This document shows positions 22,401 to 29,774 of a stretch of 64,000 bases of DNA, in pieces. Made by a program: the position numbers and the translations under genes. Source of the stretch: SLNP01 sp964568875 (GTDB lineage: Bacteria > Bacteroidota > Bacteroidia > Bacteroidales > VadinHA17). The stretch spans positions 72,589 to 136,588 of the forward strand of contig CAZMSH010000007.1 of assembly GCA_964568875.1 (NCBI GenBank), written 5' to 3'. Numbering within the stretch: the first letter of the stretch is position 1; each line of letters starts with the position of its first letter. The notes beneath the pieces were generated by a model. The model was given only the letters and a program-made list of their open reading frames with translations. It was not told the DNA's origin and made no database searches.

Positions 22401-23002
22401 CTGAGACAGCTACTGAGGGAACCTGGTATATCATGGGAACGACTACAGCCGGTTATTCAACAATCAAGCCTGTGGTGGTTACGGTAGACCAGAGGCCTGT
22501 GGCAGATGCCGGTCCCGACCAGGTACTGGAGTATGTTTTCCAGGCGACGCTTAATGCTGTTCCTGTGGCCGGCGCTGCAGGGGTATGGACAATTGAGACA
22601 GGTACAGGTATCTTTGGCAATGAAACTGATCCGGGAACCACCGTAACAGATTTATCCCTCGGAACCAACGAGTTTACATGGACAATCACCTTCGGGGTCT
22701 GTCCGCCCATCAGCGATGTTGTTACGATAATAGTCAACGATCTGGTTGTACCTACTCTTATCACACCCAATATTGATGGCAGAAATGACTACTTCGTTCT
22801 TAGAGGCCTTGAGACACTTGGCAAGACAGAGCTTATCATTTTTGACAGAAGGGGAGCCCAGGTCTATATGAACAGCGATTATGACAACAGCTGGGATGGT
22901 GTGGATAAGAACGGCAAACCCCTGCCTGATGACACTTACTTCTTTGTTATCAGAAGTGCCAACGGGAAAACAATAAATGGTTATATCGTAATTAGGCGTT
23001 AA
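13490..23002 (+). CDS. Giant repeat surface protein with T9SS type B (gliding-associated) C-terminal domain
   Basis: This encodes 3170 residues. Order: signal peptide 1-21; a GNGLEHMNIYV domain (about 24-145) shared with the preceding gene; an Ig-like domain with GSTSGSTC; a fibronectin type III-like domain (about 325-420); a run of PKD/Ig-like units with TVCQG and YTVPNDP motifs, two identical in DNA; two NATITLTSGSSTQT units; then about 1221-2918, sixteen units of about 85 residues (PTC..TGSVVLSGLP..GTWTL...Y.FTVTN..GCTS). Two longer inserts interrupt after units 5 and 12. The C-terminus (LITPNIDGRNDYFVLRG, IFDRRG, YDNSWDG, GYIVIRR) is the CHU_C type B signal. The PorP/SprF gene starts 1 bp after its stop, matching SprB/SprF-like pairs. 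Likely role: surface adhesin or motility-type filament. Confidence 0.9.
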   Translation: MKKVLIFLIFVVFSIIELQSQTCFTTNWTGNGLEHMNIYVTKATVNGVNMIPGDEIGVFDGNDCVGVGVLIEELTGGAIYLQIRASWDDPETPIKDGFTIGNPISFRQCINGGTQIITNVTANFTTGNGLFSTRGTAVVELSGINECSNPPTLTLGSTSGSTCETTSVTVTGNQFGGSAENVSITTNGTGSVTPVTTGSSPFSFTYTPAVADIGNTVTITLTTDNPLGSPCAAATATYTLSVNAIPTITSTTPSSRCGTGTVTLGATASIGTVNWYDSSTEGNLLGTGTTFTTPSISSTTNYYVGATNNGCPTATRTEVTATVNPLPATPTAVSGSNADCDQFTANWQAADHATSYRLDVSVSNTFSSFVTGYQDRNVGNVTSFDVTGLTAGTTYYYRVRAVNSCGVSLNSSTITYATSPPAPGQPGLITGETEQCPAQSGQIYSVAEVTNATSYLWSVPTGWTINSGQGTRTISVTTGSAGQNGDISVIASNSCGSSAARTLAVTVNPLPAQPGDFTTSTATVCQGATSVVYTVPNDPTVTYNWSYGGTGATINGTGNSITINYSTSATSGTLSVTATNSCGTSDPRTLAIAVNPLPTQPGAFTTSTATVCQGATGVVYTVPNDPSVTYNWTYSGSGATITGSTNSVTINYSNTATSGTLSVTASNSCGTSAARTLAITVNPLPAAAGTITGTATVCQGTAGVSYSVPAIANASSYEWVYTGTGATINGNTNSITIDFGTTATSGNLTVRGVNGCGNGTTSANYAITVNPLPAAAGTITGTSTVCQGVTGVAYSVPAIANASSYIWSYSGTGATISGTTNNITINFAANATSGNLTVRGSNGCGNGTVSANYAITVNPLPTQPGAFTTSTATVCQGATGVVYTVPNDPSVTYNWTYSGSGATITGSTNSVTINYSNTATSGTLSVTASNSCGTSAARTLAITVNQLPTANAGAALAAICQGGTSAPLGGSVGGSATGGTWSSSAGGTFIPNATTLNATWQPPAAYSGTATLTLTTSGGSCGADTDSKTLVVNPNATITLTSGSSTQTLCQGNSITNIVYSIGGGGTGAGITGLPAGVTGVYSGGLFTISGTPSVTGTFNYTVTTTGTCTQTSANGTITVNPNATITLTSGSSTQTVCMGSAITNIVYTIGGGGTGAGVTGLPAGVTGSYSGGQFTISGTPTVAGTFPFTFTTTGTCTQASAGGTITSVSVAAPTVGAITQPTCDVATGSVVLSGLPSGTWTINPGSITGSTTSRTITGLTSGSYNFTVTNSIGCVSPPSETVTINPQPATPTAPVVESITQPSCNVSTGSVILTGLPATGTWTLTRSPGGTTTTGSGTSTTITGLTSATTYTFTVRNEDGCTSPSSNNVVINAQPPTPSAPVIGSIIQPTCTEATGSITITGLPSSGTWTLIQYPGGATTSGSGTSITLSGIPPGIYNYSVTNSFGCTSVVSDNATVNAQPPTPTAPTVGTITHPTCTESTGSVVLNNLPSGSWTITRSPGGNTYTGSTTSYTVTGLASESYTFTVTNSFGCTSPSSSNVVINVPPPIPAAPVIGTITHPTCTEATGTVALSGLPSSGTWTLTRNPGGSTTTGSGSTYTATEIPAGTWSFTVENQQGCISVSSASFTVNAQPPTPSVPTQTVDCSLGAGNAVITVTSPTGGGIEYSLNGGAFQTSNIYTGVANGTYTITVRNSSGCTSTGSSFSVSCGCAAIPSVTLSSTSGSTCGTSPITISGNTFTNATRVNITQDGAGTVNPTSSTTSPFSFTYTPAAADAGRTVTITITTDNPLGSPCSPATATYTLTVNTIPTAPVVSTITHPTCSVSTGSVVLSGLPAGSWTITRSPGGNTTTGSGTSATISGLAANTYTFTVTSAAGCVSPSSANVTINPQPPTPSAPEIGTTTQPTCAVSTGSVTLTGLPSSGTWTVTRSPGGTTTPGSGTSTTITAIPAGSYTFTVTNEFGCVSPPSASVTINTQPVTPSAPLVGTITPPSCGVPTGSVVLSGLPSGNWVLIRYPGADELNGSGSSTTIAGLPPGTYNYTVTNDQGCTSGLSSNVVITRALVVPEVPSVVSITQPACDVPTGSVVLSNLPSGNWTLTRSPDGVTRNGSGTTATLTGIPAGTYTFTVTNSDGCTSGATSDVVINTQPATPTPPVVGTVTQPTCSVSTGSVGFSGLPSTGTWILTRHPDGQTTTGTGTTRTVSGIPPGTYTFSVRNADGCTSSMSTSVTINPQPVTPSAPVIGDVTQPTCNVSTGSIELTGLPASGEWTLTRSPGSVTTSGFGSSVIISGLTANTYTFTVRNADGCTSASSASVTINAQPPTPAAPVVGTITQPTCTVGTGSVVLSGLPSGTWTLTRFPGRVTTTGSGSSTTISGLAPGEYNYTVTNQFGCESAASATVRINAQPPTPPAPLVSVDCSQGYGNAVVTVTSPTGTGYTYRLDGGSFQTSNIFTSVANGNHTVTVRNSSGCTTTGSTFSVNCGCVNPPAVTLSATSGSTCGTSPVTVSGNTFGGSATSVSITENGGGTVTPASSTASPFSFTYTPVAADAGKVITITVTTNNPAGFPCSEATATYSLTVNSVPAAPTVTDRTHPTCTVATGSVVLSGLPSTGEWTLTRSPGGNTYTGTGTSTTVTGLASGTYTFTVTNAFGCTSASSANVVINPQPPTPTPPVVGTITHPTCAVATGSVALSGLPSTGTWTITRSPGGAITTGTGTTRTITGLLPGTYTFTVTNSSGCTSASSAQAVINAQPVTPTAPLIGPITHPTCSDATGSLIVNGLPATGEWTLILYPGGALYNGTGTTTTVTSLTAGTYNFAVTNDQGCTSVASSNAVINPQPPTPTAPVVGTITHPTLTVLTGSVVLSGLPSSGTWTLTRQPDNVLLSGTGTTRTITGINPGTYTFTVMNSFGCTSLPSANVVINAIPGAPVLVINNPATVCSPETVDLTSTAITEGSDEGLTFTYWSDADATIPYSTPETATEGTWYIMGTTTAGYSTIKPVVVTVDQRPVADAGPDQVLEYVFQATLNAVPVAGAAGVWTIETGTGIFGNETDPGTTVTDLSLGTNEFTWTITFGVCPPISDVVTIIVNDLVVPTLITPNIDGRNDYFVLRGLETLGKTELIIFDRRGAQVYMNSDYDNSWDGVDKNGKPLPDDTYFFVIRSANGKTINGYIVIRR
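15267..15507 (+). repeat. 241-bp exact direct repeat, copy 1
   Basis: This block is identical base for base to 16056-16296, 789 bp downstream and in the same frame. It encodes one PKD/Ig-like unit containing PTQPGAFTTSTATVCQG. The identity indicates recent duplication or gene conversion. Confidence 0.9.
16056..16296 (+). repeat. 241-bp exact direct repeat, copy 2
   Basis: Second copy of the block at 15267-15507. Identity stops at 16297, where ACCAGCGCC becomes ACCAGCGCA; the sequence after it leads into a different module. Confidence 0.9.
17150..22245 (+). repeat. Array of sixteen diverged ~255-bp units inside the giant surface gene
   Basis: Counting from the Gln of QPTCDVATGSV, I find 16 units. 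Each begins (Q/H)PTC, has TGSVxLxGLP, GTWTLTRxPGG and TYTFTVTNxxGCTS, and ends in a INPQPPTPxxPVVGTIT-like linker. Units are diverged in DNA. Inserts beginning VDCSLG and VDCSQG interrupt at about 18418-18930 and 20730-21240, themselves a duplicated pair. One related unit occurs in the preceding gene at about 10630-10850. Confidence 0.85.
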
Positions 23003-23003
23003 T

Positions 23004-23921
23004 ATGAAAAGGATTGCAAAAACTATGTTCTGGCTGCTGATGCCAGTTGCCATATCAGCACAAATTACACCTGTCACAAGTCAGTATGTTCTTAATCCTC
23101 TTTCGATTAATGCAGCTTATGCAGGAAACCGGGGGGCTCTTAATGCTGCGATTTTTTACCGCAATCAGTGGGTAGGAGTTCCCGGTTCCCCCGAAACCAT
23201 GACACTGGCAATTGATGCTCCCTTTGCAGACTCTAAAGTAGGCCTCGGCCTTATAATTGCCAACGACAAGATAGGTGTCACGAAACAGACGCATTTTAAT
23301 TCCTACTATTCATACAAGATAAATATGGGTGCGGGAGACCTCTCTCTTGGCCTCGGTGCCGGAATAGTAACCACTAATACGACATGGTCTGACCTTATTG
23401 TTCTTGATCCGGGAGATGAAATGTATCTTGTTGACTCGAAGGTGTTGGTTGTTCCCGACTTCAATTTCGGGGTATACTACAGCCAGGAGAGCTTTTTCGC
23501 AGGGTTTTCAATACCAAGGCTGCTGGGTCACCAGTTCGACAAGGATAAAAACAAATACACCCTGAAGTTCAAGCCTGCTGATTACATATACAATTTCAAT
23601 GTCGGATACCTTGTGAAGATGGGCGAGAAATGGAAATTACTCCCTTCCACGCTGGTAACCCTTTCAGCAGGAGAGAAGATACTTTTCGATATCAATGCCC
23701 ACCTGAACTATGCAGACAGGGTCTGGGTTGGCTTTTCCTACCGGAACAGCCGTTCAGTGGTTAGTCTGTTGCAGGTTCAGCTAAGCAATCAGTTGAAGGT
23801 CGCATACTCATATGATTATGATATCGGAAACCTGGGCAGATACAGCAACGGGTCCCATGAAGTAATGCTGAGATATGAATTTACCTACAGGGTAGATGTA
23901 ACTAATCCGCTGATATTCTGA
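23004..23921 (+). CDS. PorP/SprF family type IX secretion membrane protein
   Basis: A 305-residue outer-membrane protein with a short signal peptide (MKRIAKTMFWLLMPVAISAQ). ITPVTSQYVLNPLSINAAYAG right after it is the family signature, followed by NRGALNAAIFYRNQWVG, also typical. Strand-rich sequence continues to the end, with a PADYIYNFNVGYLV segment and LRYEF near the C-terminus. Its ATG begins 1 bp after the TAA of the 3170-residue type B cargo gene, so the two are almost certainly translated from one message. SprF is needed for delivery of the SprB adhesin in Flavobacterium johnsoniae; this protein probably has the same role for the giant protein. Confidence 0.92.
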   Translation: MKRIAKTMFWLLMPVAISAQITPVTSQYVLNPLSINAAYAGNRGALNAAIFYRNQWVGVPGSPETMTLAIDAPFADSKVGLGLIIANDKIGVTKQTHFNSYYSYKINMGAGDLSLGLGAGIVTTNTTWSDLIVLDPGDEMYLVDSKVLVVPDFNFGVYYSQESFFAGFSIPRLLGHQFDKDKNKYTLKFKPADYIYNFNVGYLVKMGEKWKLLPSTLVTLSAGEKILFDINAHLNYADRVWVGFSYRNSRSVVSLLQVQLSNQLKVAYSYDYDIGNLGRYSNGSHEVMLRYEFTYRVDVTNPLIF

Positions 23922-23991
23922 TTAATAAGCTACATGAGGTGTTTGTCAGTCTCGGATGCACTTTAATTGGCAGACATTAAAATATTAACTA

Positions 23992-25083
23992 TCAGGGTAG
24001 TATAGCCATTATCTTCTGCCACATTTCATTATGGAATGTTACCGGTACCAGGCTGGAACCGGGGGCTTCTCCCATTCGTACAACAACCAGGTTAAGAGAG
24101 GGTACTACATTGACGAACTGACCGTTCTTTCCCATTGCTGCAAACATATCGGAAGGAGCTGCGGGAGCCATCGAAATATCAAATGGAGTTGCAAGTCCCG
24201 GATAGATAATTGAGCTTTTACCGTTGAGCCACCAGAGATAACCGTAGGAGAGATTCAGGGACTGAGAAGTTGTTACCATTGCGTCGAAATAGTCGCTGTC
24301 AGTCATTACTTCCTGGTCGTCCCATTTGCCTTTGTTAAGGATAAGCAGTCCGAAACGCGCCGCATCGCGTGCAGTACTGTAGTAGACATTATTGTAGTCT
24401 CCCGTCCGTATCCATGTGCCGCTCATTCCTGTTACAGCTTCGAGGCGGCTGTCTGTAAAGTTGTTATATGTGGTTCCGGCGGCGGCTGATATAACATCCT
24501 CAAGGAGTGTGTATGGTGCGTTGTGGTAGTACCATTGTGTTCCGGCATCAGCTTTGTATACAAGGCATTGCGGTTCAGTGCAGTCAAGGTCAGGAACGTT
24601 GTAGTCCAGTCCTGTTGTCATTGTCAACTGATGCCTGATGGTTATCAGGGTTTCCTTATCAGCGGCCATGTTTGTCCAGCCAGCACCAAGGTATTCAGAG
24701 GACTTGTCATTTATGCTTAGCAGTCCTTCCTGTTGTGCGATGCCTGTAAGAAATGTTGTTATGGTTTTTCCGGCAGAGGCCCAATACCATGCCGTTGACA
24801 CGTCAAATGGAGCGTTGTTCAGAAGATTATTACCCCAGTATTGCTCTGCTGCAATACGGCCATCCTTCAGTATAATAAATGCCCTTGTACCGTTTTGTGA
24901 GAGGAAGGCCTTGAGCTCTGAAAGCATTGTTTCGTTCCACCCGAGCTCTTCAGGGGAGACAGTCTCCCATTCCTGGCTGTCAGTGGGAGGGAAGTAGAGC
25001 TGACCCTCCGGGTTCAGATCGCCGGTCTTTTTACAGCCAACGGCCACCAGAAGAAATAGTGCAATTGCAAGTAACCTCACCAT
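23992..25083 (-). CDS. Serine hydrolase lipoprotein, beta-lactamase (class C / penicillin-binding) fold
   Basis: A 363-residue lipoprotein (signal to VAVGC, lipidated Cys17). The serine hydrolase motifs are clear: Ser103-Ala-Gly-Lys106 (SAGK, the SxxK nucleophile) and Tyr186-His-Asn188 (YxN). The KTG/HxG third motif is not obvious. Family members hydrolyse D-amino peptides, esters or beta-lactams; none can be chosen here. The C-terminal Gly- and Pro-rich segment GLATPFDISMAPAAPSDMFAAMGKNGQ matches the usual end of such enzymes. It is the last minus-strand gene of a run with two membrane proteins and the TonB receptor and converges on the PorP gene. Confidence 0.85.
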   Translation of the reverse strand: MVRLLAIALFLLVAVGCKKTGDLNPEGQLYFPPTDSQEWETVSPEELGWNETMLSELKAFLSQNGTRAFIILKDGRIAAEQYWGNNLLNNAPFDVSTAWYWASAGKTITTFLTGIAQQEGLLSINDKSSEYLGAGWTNMAADKETLITIRHQLTMTTGLDYNVPDLDCTEPQCLVYKADAGTQWYYHNAPYTLLEDVISAAAGTTYNNFTDSRLEAVTGMSGTWIRTGDYNNVYYSTARDAARFGLLILNKGKWDDQEVMTDSDYFDAMVTTSQSLNLSYGYLWWLNGKSSIIYPGLATPFDISMAPAAPSDMFAAMGKNGQFVNVVPSLNLVVVRMGEAPGSSLVPVTFHNEMWQKIMAILP

Positions 25084-25155
25084 ATAACAAGATATTGACA
25101 GTAAAGTTAGTAAATCTGTAACGATAAATTGCCTGTTGCAATTTGTTACATGCCA

Positions 25156-26022
25156 TTAATGCTGTTGACGTAAGTTTTTAATTGTCAAGACAGAAGTAAT
25201 AATGGCTGTAAGATTGAATACAGGTATTATGAAGACTGACGGTATAATGTTAACTCCGTTAATGCCCATTGCTATTATTTTTGCCATCAGTGCAGCCATC
25301 AGGAATGAAAGAAATACGGTGTAGACCGGTACAAGCAAATACCCCAGAGGTCGCTTTTTTAGCAGCATAACGCCTGAAACTACAGCTATTGGAAGCAGTA
25401 ACCCCAGATCGAGGCCCTGGACAATAAGAGTTGTGTAATGATTTAGCTCGTTTGGATAAAGCGTTCCGTCAACAATTGGCGGGACGATTACCCCCAACCA
25501 TAGAAATGCTATTGCAATAGCGTTGAAAATAAGAAAGCCTGCAGTAAATCTTAGCGGTGCTTTATTACTATACATATCAGGGAGAGCTTTGATATCAAAA
25601 GAAAGCAGCAGTTGTGCTAATGTAAAGAATGTAAGGCAGAGCAGTATCAGGTACGGAATAAACATTTCATTATACATGCCCATCGTAGTATAGAAGAGGT
25701 AAGTTACAAAGAAATAGCCTGTTACGCCTGTCAGGACAATTCTCGCCTTATATGAGCCCTTGAGAGCAAGTATCAGGGATATGACAAGGGCAGGAATGCC
25801 GGCAAAAAGTGTAATATAATCCTGTGCAATTCCCTGTATTGCAACATCTGCCGTCATATGTTTATAGAGGCCTTTACCGTATATTTCTACTGTATTACCT
25901 CTTATGGTCTCATAATTGAATCTTCCCGGCCCCTCGTTGGTGAATATGCCTGTGGTGGTAGCTACAGATGAAAAAACTACTATGGCTACAATTAACGAAA
26001 TAATAGTTCTGTTTTCTTTCAT
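25156..26022 (-). CDS. Integral membrane protein of unknown function
   Basis: I do not recognise this 288-residue protein. About eight hydrophobic segments are visible, starting with IISLIVAIVVFSSVATTTG and including IALFAGIPALVISLILAL-like, GYFFVTYLFYTTMG, YLILLCLTFFTLAQLLLSF and FLMAALMAKIIAMG stretches. An extracytoplasmic loop of about 45 residues lies between the first two. There are no enzyme motifs. It starts 15 bp after the stop of the DUF6544 gene and is probably co-transcribed with it. Confidence 0.75.
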   Translation of the reverse strand: MKENRTIISLIVAIVVFSSVATTTGIFTNEGPGRFNYETIRGNTVEIYGKGLYKHMTADVAIQGIAQDYITLFAGIPALVISLILALKGSYKARIVLTGVTGYFFVTYLFYTTMGMYNEMFIPYLILLCLTFFTLAQLLLSFDIKALPDMYSNKAPLRFTAGFLIFNAIAIAFLWLGVIVPPIVDGTLYPNELNHYTTLIVQGLDLGLLLPIAVVSGVMLLKKRPLGYLLVPVYTVFLSFLMAALMAKIIAMGINGVNIIPSVFIIPVFNLTAIITSVLTIKNLRQQH

Positions 26023-26037
26023 TACTAAAAAGCTTAA

Positions 26038-27141
26038 TTAGTCAGGTAATTTGACATTATATTCGATATTGGCTATTTCAAATTTACCATAACAAAAGTC
26101 ACCGTCGGGATAGTTGTAGATCAGGTCGGCTCTTGAGGCAAGCCGCAGGCCGTTAATCTCCCTGTAGTCATAAAGAGGTGTTTCCCATCTGACACGGGAC
26201 ATCTCTCCGTTTTTTTCAAGAGCCCAGCGGTCTTCCGATACGAAGTTCACCAGCTGGCCTTCATTATTGAAATGAAGCCATGCAGTAATACGTATTCCAT
26301 TGTTAGTAAATGCGGCCCTTACAACATTGTCTTCTGTTTCCAGCCACTCAATCCGGTTGTCGGTCAGACTGCCCGGTGCCATGCAGCACATATCATTGAA
26401 GAAGGTTACTGTCTCGGCCACATCCATTTTTTCACCATCCTGGTATTCCACCTTAATAAGGGATAAAAGCCGGATGTCCATAAATGCAGTTCCGTTTTTA
26501 AAGGCATGGTATCCAGCCACCGGCAGGCCTTTCATCTTTGCTTTCATGAAGAAAAGCCTCCATGCTCTTTCCATGAAATTGTATTGTTCGGTTGTGAACT
26601 CCATCCATGGAGTATCTTCAGCAGATCTTATTTTCCCTGCCATATTGATTTTGAAGTTTTCAACAGATGGCTTTCCAAAGGCTCCTGTATATCTGATATA
26701 CTTCTGTACCGGTTCGGGAAGAGCTGAAACGGTTTCTTCCGATAGAACTGCAGCAGGGGTTTCCTTGACAGTAGTGAATGCTGATTCAACGTCAGATACA
26801 TAGCGGTTTCTAAATTTTGAAGTACCGAAGCCTACTATGGCAGCAACCAGTATAATGACATTGGCTATTGTGCCAAATCTGGCGTCACTCCATACCGAGA
26901 CTATCAGAATGGTAGAAATTGCAACTGCTGTTAAGGCAGCCACAGACCACCATTGAGCATTCAGGTAGTAACCTATTGCCGTCAGCAGGAAAAGCGCTGC
27001 GGTAGCAAGCCAAACAACAGCAGCTCCTTTGGATATCGAGTGGGTTATCTGAGTAACTGATTCAGGATTAATGTATTTTACAAATCCAATCAGGTGTATT
27101 GCACCGTGAGCAAGGAGCAGTATTATCAGGAAGTATTTCAT
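26038..27141 (-). CDS. DUF6544 family membrane protein
   Basis: A 367-residue protein. I use the ATG at 27141 (MKYFLIILLLAHGAIHLIGF) rather than the TTG at 27174 that adds 11 residues. Three or four membrane segments lie in the first 115 residues. The soluble rest has the features I associate with DUF6544: LPEPVQKYIRYTGAFGKP, TPWMEFTTEQYNF and a Cys-containing FFNDMCCMAPGSL. The function is unknown. It lies between the TonB receptor gene (63 bp upstream) and the 288-residue membrane protein, forming a likely transcription unit. Confidence 0.75.
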   Translation of the reverse strand: MKYFLIILLLAHGAIHLIGFVKYINPESVTQITHSISKGAAVVWLATAALFLLTAIGYYLNAQWWSVAALTAVAISTILIVSVWSDARFGTIANVIILVAAIVGFGTSKFRNRYVSDVESAFTTVKETPAAVLSEETVSALPEPVQKYIRYTGAFGKPSVENFKINMAGKIRSAEDTPWMEFTTEQYNFMERAWRLFFMKAKMKGLPVAGYHAFKNGTAFMDIRLLSLIKVEYQDGEKMDVAETVTFFNDMCCMAPGSLTDNRIEWLETEDNVVRAAFTNNGIRITAWLHFNNEGQLVNFVSEDRWALEKNGEMSRVRWETPLYDYREINGLRLASRADLIYNYPDGDFCYGKFEIANIEYNVKLPD

Positions 27142-27204
27142 ATATAGGGGTGTTGAATTGGATTTATAGTACAAAGATCGGTAATTCTGATCACTGTTAT
27201 TATG

Positions 27205-29586
27205 CTAGAAATAGATACGGTAGGTTACCATTGGCATGAAGCCCATCTGGTATGACGTTGAGAGCTCTTGTCTTTCACTGTTCCAGTTTTGGGTGAAGAT
27301 GTTTTTATGACCGGTCATATTTTGCAGGTCAAGAGCCCATTCATGACCTGCTCTTTCTTTGTTAAGCCTGAAGGTAATTCTGCCGTTAAGTCTGAAATAG
27401 TCGGGGTATCTGTTGCTATATGCTTCGTCCCATTTGTATCGTGTGGCATTGGCAGCCGCTGACAACTCCTCGTCAACTTCAAGATATCTGTTACCGCCTG
27501 CCCAGACAGTTTTCAGGTCTAATGATAGCAGTGATGCAGCACCCAGTTTCCATTCATATCCGGCCAGTGCGTTAAAGACGAAATTATTATTAAAGGCCGA
27601 GTTGCGCCATACCCCGTCGTAACCCCTGTAACCCGCGTCAAACAGTGAGGCCGTCACAAGATAGTAGAATCCCTCGCTGAGAAATTTCTCCAGTGTAATT
27701 TCGATACCATAATTTTCGCCGGTTCCCTTGTTTTCCATATTGTCGAACACCCAGTAATTGAAGCCTCCTCCCTGGCTGATAATCGAGAATTCTGGCCTGC
27801 GCCAGGCAACAGGAATATCGTAGAGTCTCTGATAATATATTTCTGATTTGAGTCTGTGGCCCTTACCGATCAGATGATCATAGCCTGCGACAAAGTGAAG
27901 AGCTCTTGACATGTCAAGGCTACGGTTGGTTTGTTCATACCGGAGATTGAGGGTGTCTACCAGTCTCTGTGAGAAGTAAACACCTTTCATCTGGGTCTGG
28001 CTGTGCATGCCGGCACCCAGGCTTATAGATCTTCCGGGTGAAAACTCCCATTTCATGCCCAGGCGTGGCTCGAGCGACCATGTTTTGTTAAGTGACAATA
28101 CACCCGAGTGTATTCCGCTGCTCAATGACAGCCTGTCTGAAATCCGGTGTTGCCATTCTGCAAACAGCCGGGTCATTGAGGTTGTGCCTTTCGAGTCAAG
28201 ATAGTTGAAGTAGTCTTCCAGCGATTTCACATATTGCCGGCCGTAGTACATAATATCAAAATAGTCTACGACAACACCGGCATTCAGATAGTTTCTTGAG
28301 TTAATCCTGTTGAAGAATTTGCCTGATGCGGTATATTTTATTTCATACATTTTTTCGTCAATGGTCTGATTACGCTGGTCATCAGAGAGATCGTATATGT
28401 TTGCTTTACCTTCAATTCCGGTGGCGGCAACTGTAGCAGTAATACGTGCATCATCAGAAAGGTATCTTACCCAGGTTATCCCGGTTACCCCCATTCTGTT
28501 ATCATAGTAAGTGTCGGTACCTGAAAAACCATATTGCGCGTCGTCATTCTCACTGTCAAGCATTGCTATGCTGTTGATCCCTCCCAGACCGAAGAGAGAT
28601 ATCCTTCCATTTTCAAGAGGAAAGTTAAGCTTGAACGAGATGTCTTTATATCTCGGTATTGCATTTCCTGTTCCGAAACTCATGCCGAGAGAGTGAAGCA
28701 GATCGAGGGTACTGTACCTGAGGTTGACCATATAAGATGCTTTGTGAGCCCCTGAAAATGGACCTTCGGCCCCCAGCTCAAAACCGTTGAATCCCATCTG
28801 TCCCATAAACTCATGTCGCTGATTATTTCCGTTTCGCATTGAAAGGTCAAAGGCTCCTGCAAGAGCATTGCCAAATTCCGCGGGGAAAGCAGAGGTGTAA
28901 AAATCAGAATTGGTCAGCTGGTTATTGTTCAGCATGCTTATCGGTCCTCCGGTGGAACCAAGGGATCCGAAATGGTTGGGGTTGGGGATATCGACACCTT
29001 CAAGTCTCCATAGTAGGCCAAGTGGCGAGTTTCCTCTGATAACTATATCATTTCGCTGATCTGAAACGGAAGAGACTCCGGCAAAATTGGTAGCCATGCG
29101 TGACGGGTCGCCCAGACTTCCGGCGTAGCGTTCTGTTTCATCAATTGTAAATGAGCGCGCACTTACCTTGGCCATCTCATTTGAAGGCTGATCTTTCCTT
29201 AACTCAGGCCTTACAACCACGTCATCAAGGTTTATAGCCTGCTCTTCCAGCTTAATTTCCAGAACAAGCTCCTTGCCTGAAGTAAGTAGAAGATTATTAA
29301 CCTCCATTGTTTTGTAGCCAATAAAGCTCGCTCTCAAATCGAGCCTTCCAACCGGCAGGTTTCTGAAGAGGAAGTAACCATCGGTATCGGTACCTGTTCC
29401 AATGAGAGGGTCGGAACCGATTATCACAAGTGTCACACCTGGCAACGGAAGTTCTGTATAAGCATCAACCACTCTGCCTCTGACGTTCTGTACCGGTTGC
29501 TGACCTGTGGCTTCTGCATGATTCAGAAGCAGCAAGGCTGCTATTATCGATACCATTATTGCAATATTTGAAATATATGATCTCAT
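27205..29586 (-). CDS. TonB-dependent receptor with carboxypeptidase-regulatory-like N-terminal domain
   Basis: A 793-residue outer-membrane transporter. A signal peptide ends near ATGQQ. Residues about 35-115 are a CarboxypepD_reg-like domain (VRGRVVDAYTELPLPGVTL, GYFLFRNLPVG, IGYKT). The plug follows, with NDIVIRGNSPLGLLWRLEGVDIPNPNH, then a long strand-rich barrel ending in MVTYRIYF, with a terminal Phe as expected for barrel assembly. The length is short to normal for the class. No SusD partner is adjacent, so polysaccharide uptake is not implied. A TAnnTTTG box lies 32 nt upstream. The substrate is unknown; the LytTR pair lies immediately upstream on the same strand. Confidence 0.9.
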   Translation of the reverse strand: MRSYISNIAIMVSIIAALLLLNHAEATGQQPVQNVRGRVVDAYTELPLPGVTLVIIGSDPLIGTGTDTDGYFLFRNLPVGRLDLRASFIGYKTMEVNNLLLTSGKELVLEIKLEEQAINLDDVVVRPELRKDQPSNEMAKVSARSFTIDETERYAGSLGDPSRMATNFAGVSSVSDQRNDIVIRGNSPLGLLWRLEGVDIPNPNHFGSLGSTGGPISMLNNNQLTNSDFYTSAFPAEFGNALAGAFDLSMRNGNNQRHEFMGQMGFNGFELGAEGPFSGAHKASYMVNLRYSTLDLLHSLGMSFGTGNAIPRYKDISFKLNFPLENGRISLFGLGGINSIAMLDSENDDAQYGFSGTDTYYDNRMGVTGITWVRYLSDDARITATVAATGIEGKANIYDLSDDQRNQTIDEKMYEIKYTASGKFFNRINSRNYLNAGVVVDYFDIMYYGRQYVKSLEDYFNYLDSKGTTSMTRLFAEWQHRISDRLSLSSGIHSGVLSLNKTWSLEPRLGMKWEFSPGRSISLGAGMHSQTQMKGVYFSQRLVDTLNLRYEQTNRSLDMSRALHFVAGYDHLIGKGHRLKSEIYYQRLYDIPVAWRRPEFSIISQGGGFNYWVFDNMENKGTGENYGIEITLEKFLSEGFYYLVTASLFDAGYRGYDGVWRNSAFNNNFVFNALAGYEWKLGAASLLSLDLKTVWAGGNRYLEVDEELSAAANATRYKWDEAYSNRYPDYFRLNGRITFRLNKERAGHEWALDLQNMTGHKNIFTQNWNSERQELSTSYQMGFMPMVTYRIYF

Positions 29587-29618
29587 AACTGTAATTAATT
29601 ATTCGAATCCTTACAGGA

Positions 29619-29626
29619 CAAAAGTA
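29619..29626 (-). promoter_or_regulatory. Candidate -7 box TACTTTTG for the TonB receptor
   Basis: Matches TAnnTTTG on the minus strand, 32 nt before the start codon. No clear -33 TTTG was found. Confidence 0.4.
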
Positions 29627-29774
29627 TCAATGCCTTTATCACTGTAAAAAGATTTCAGGATGAATGACGGACCAGGGCGTCTGAATGCTGCTTATGTAGA
29701 GATGAAGGCAACAGACATCTTGCTTATTACGGTTGTATGCATGGTAGGATATAACTGACTTCAGTCGGCATTTC

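Noticed and set aside
27205..29586. SusC-type polysaccharide utilisation system
   Set aside because: No SusD gene, glycoside hydrolase or related regulator is adjacent to the TonB receptor.
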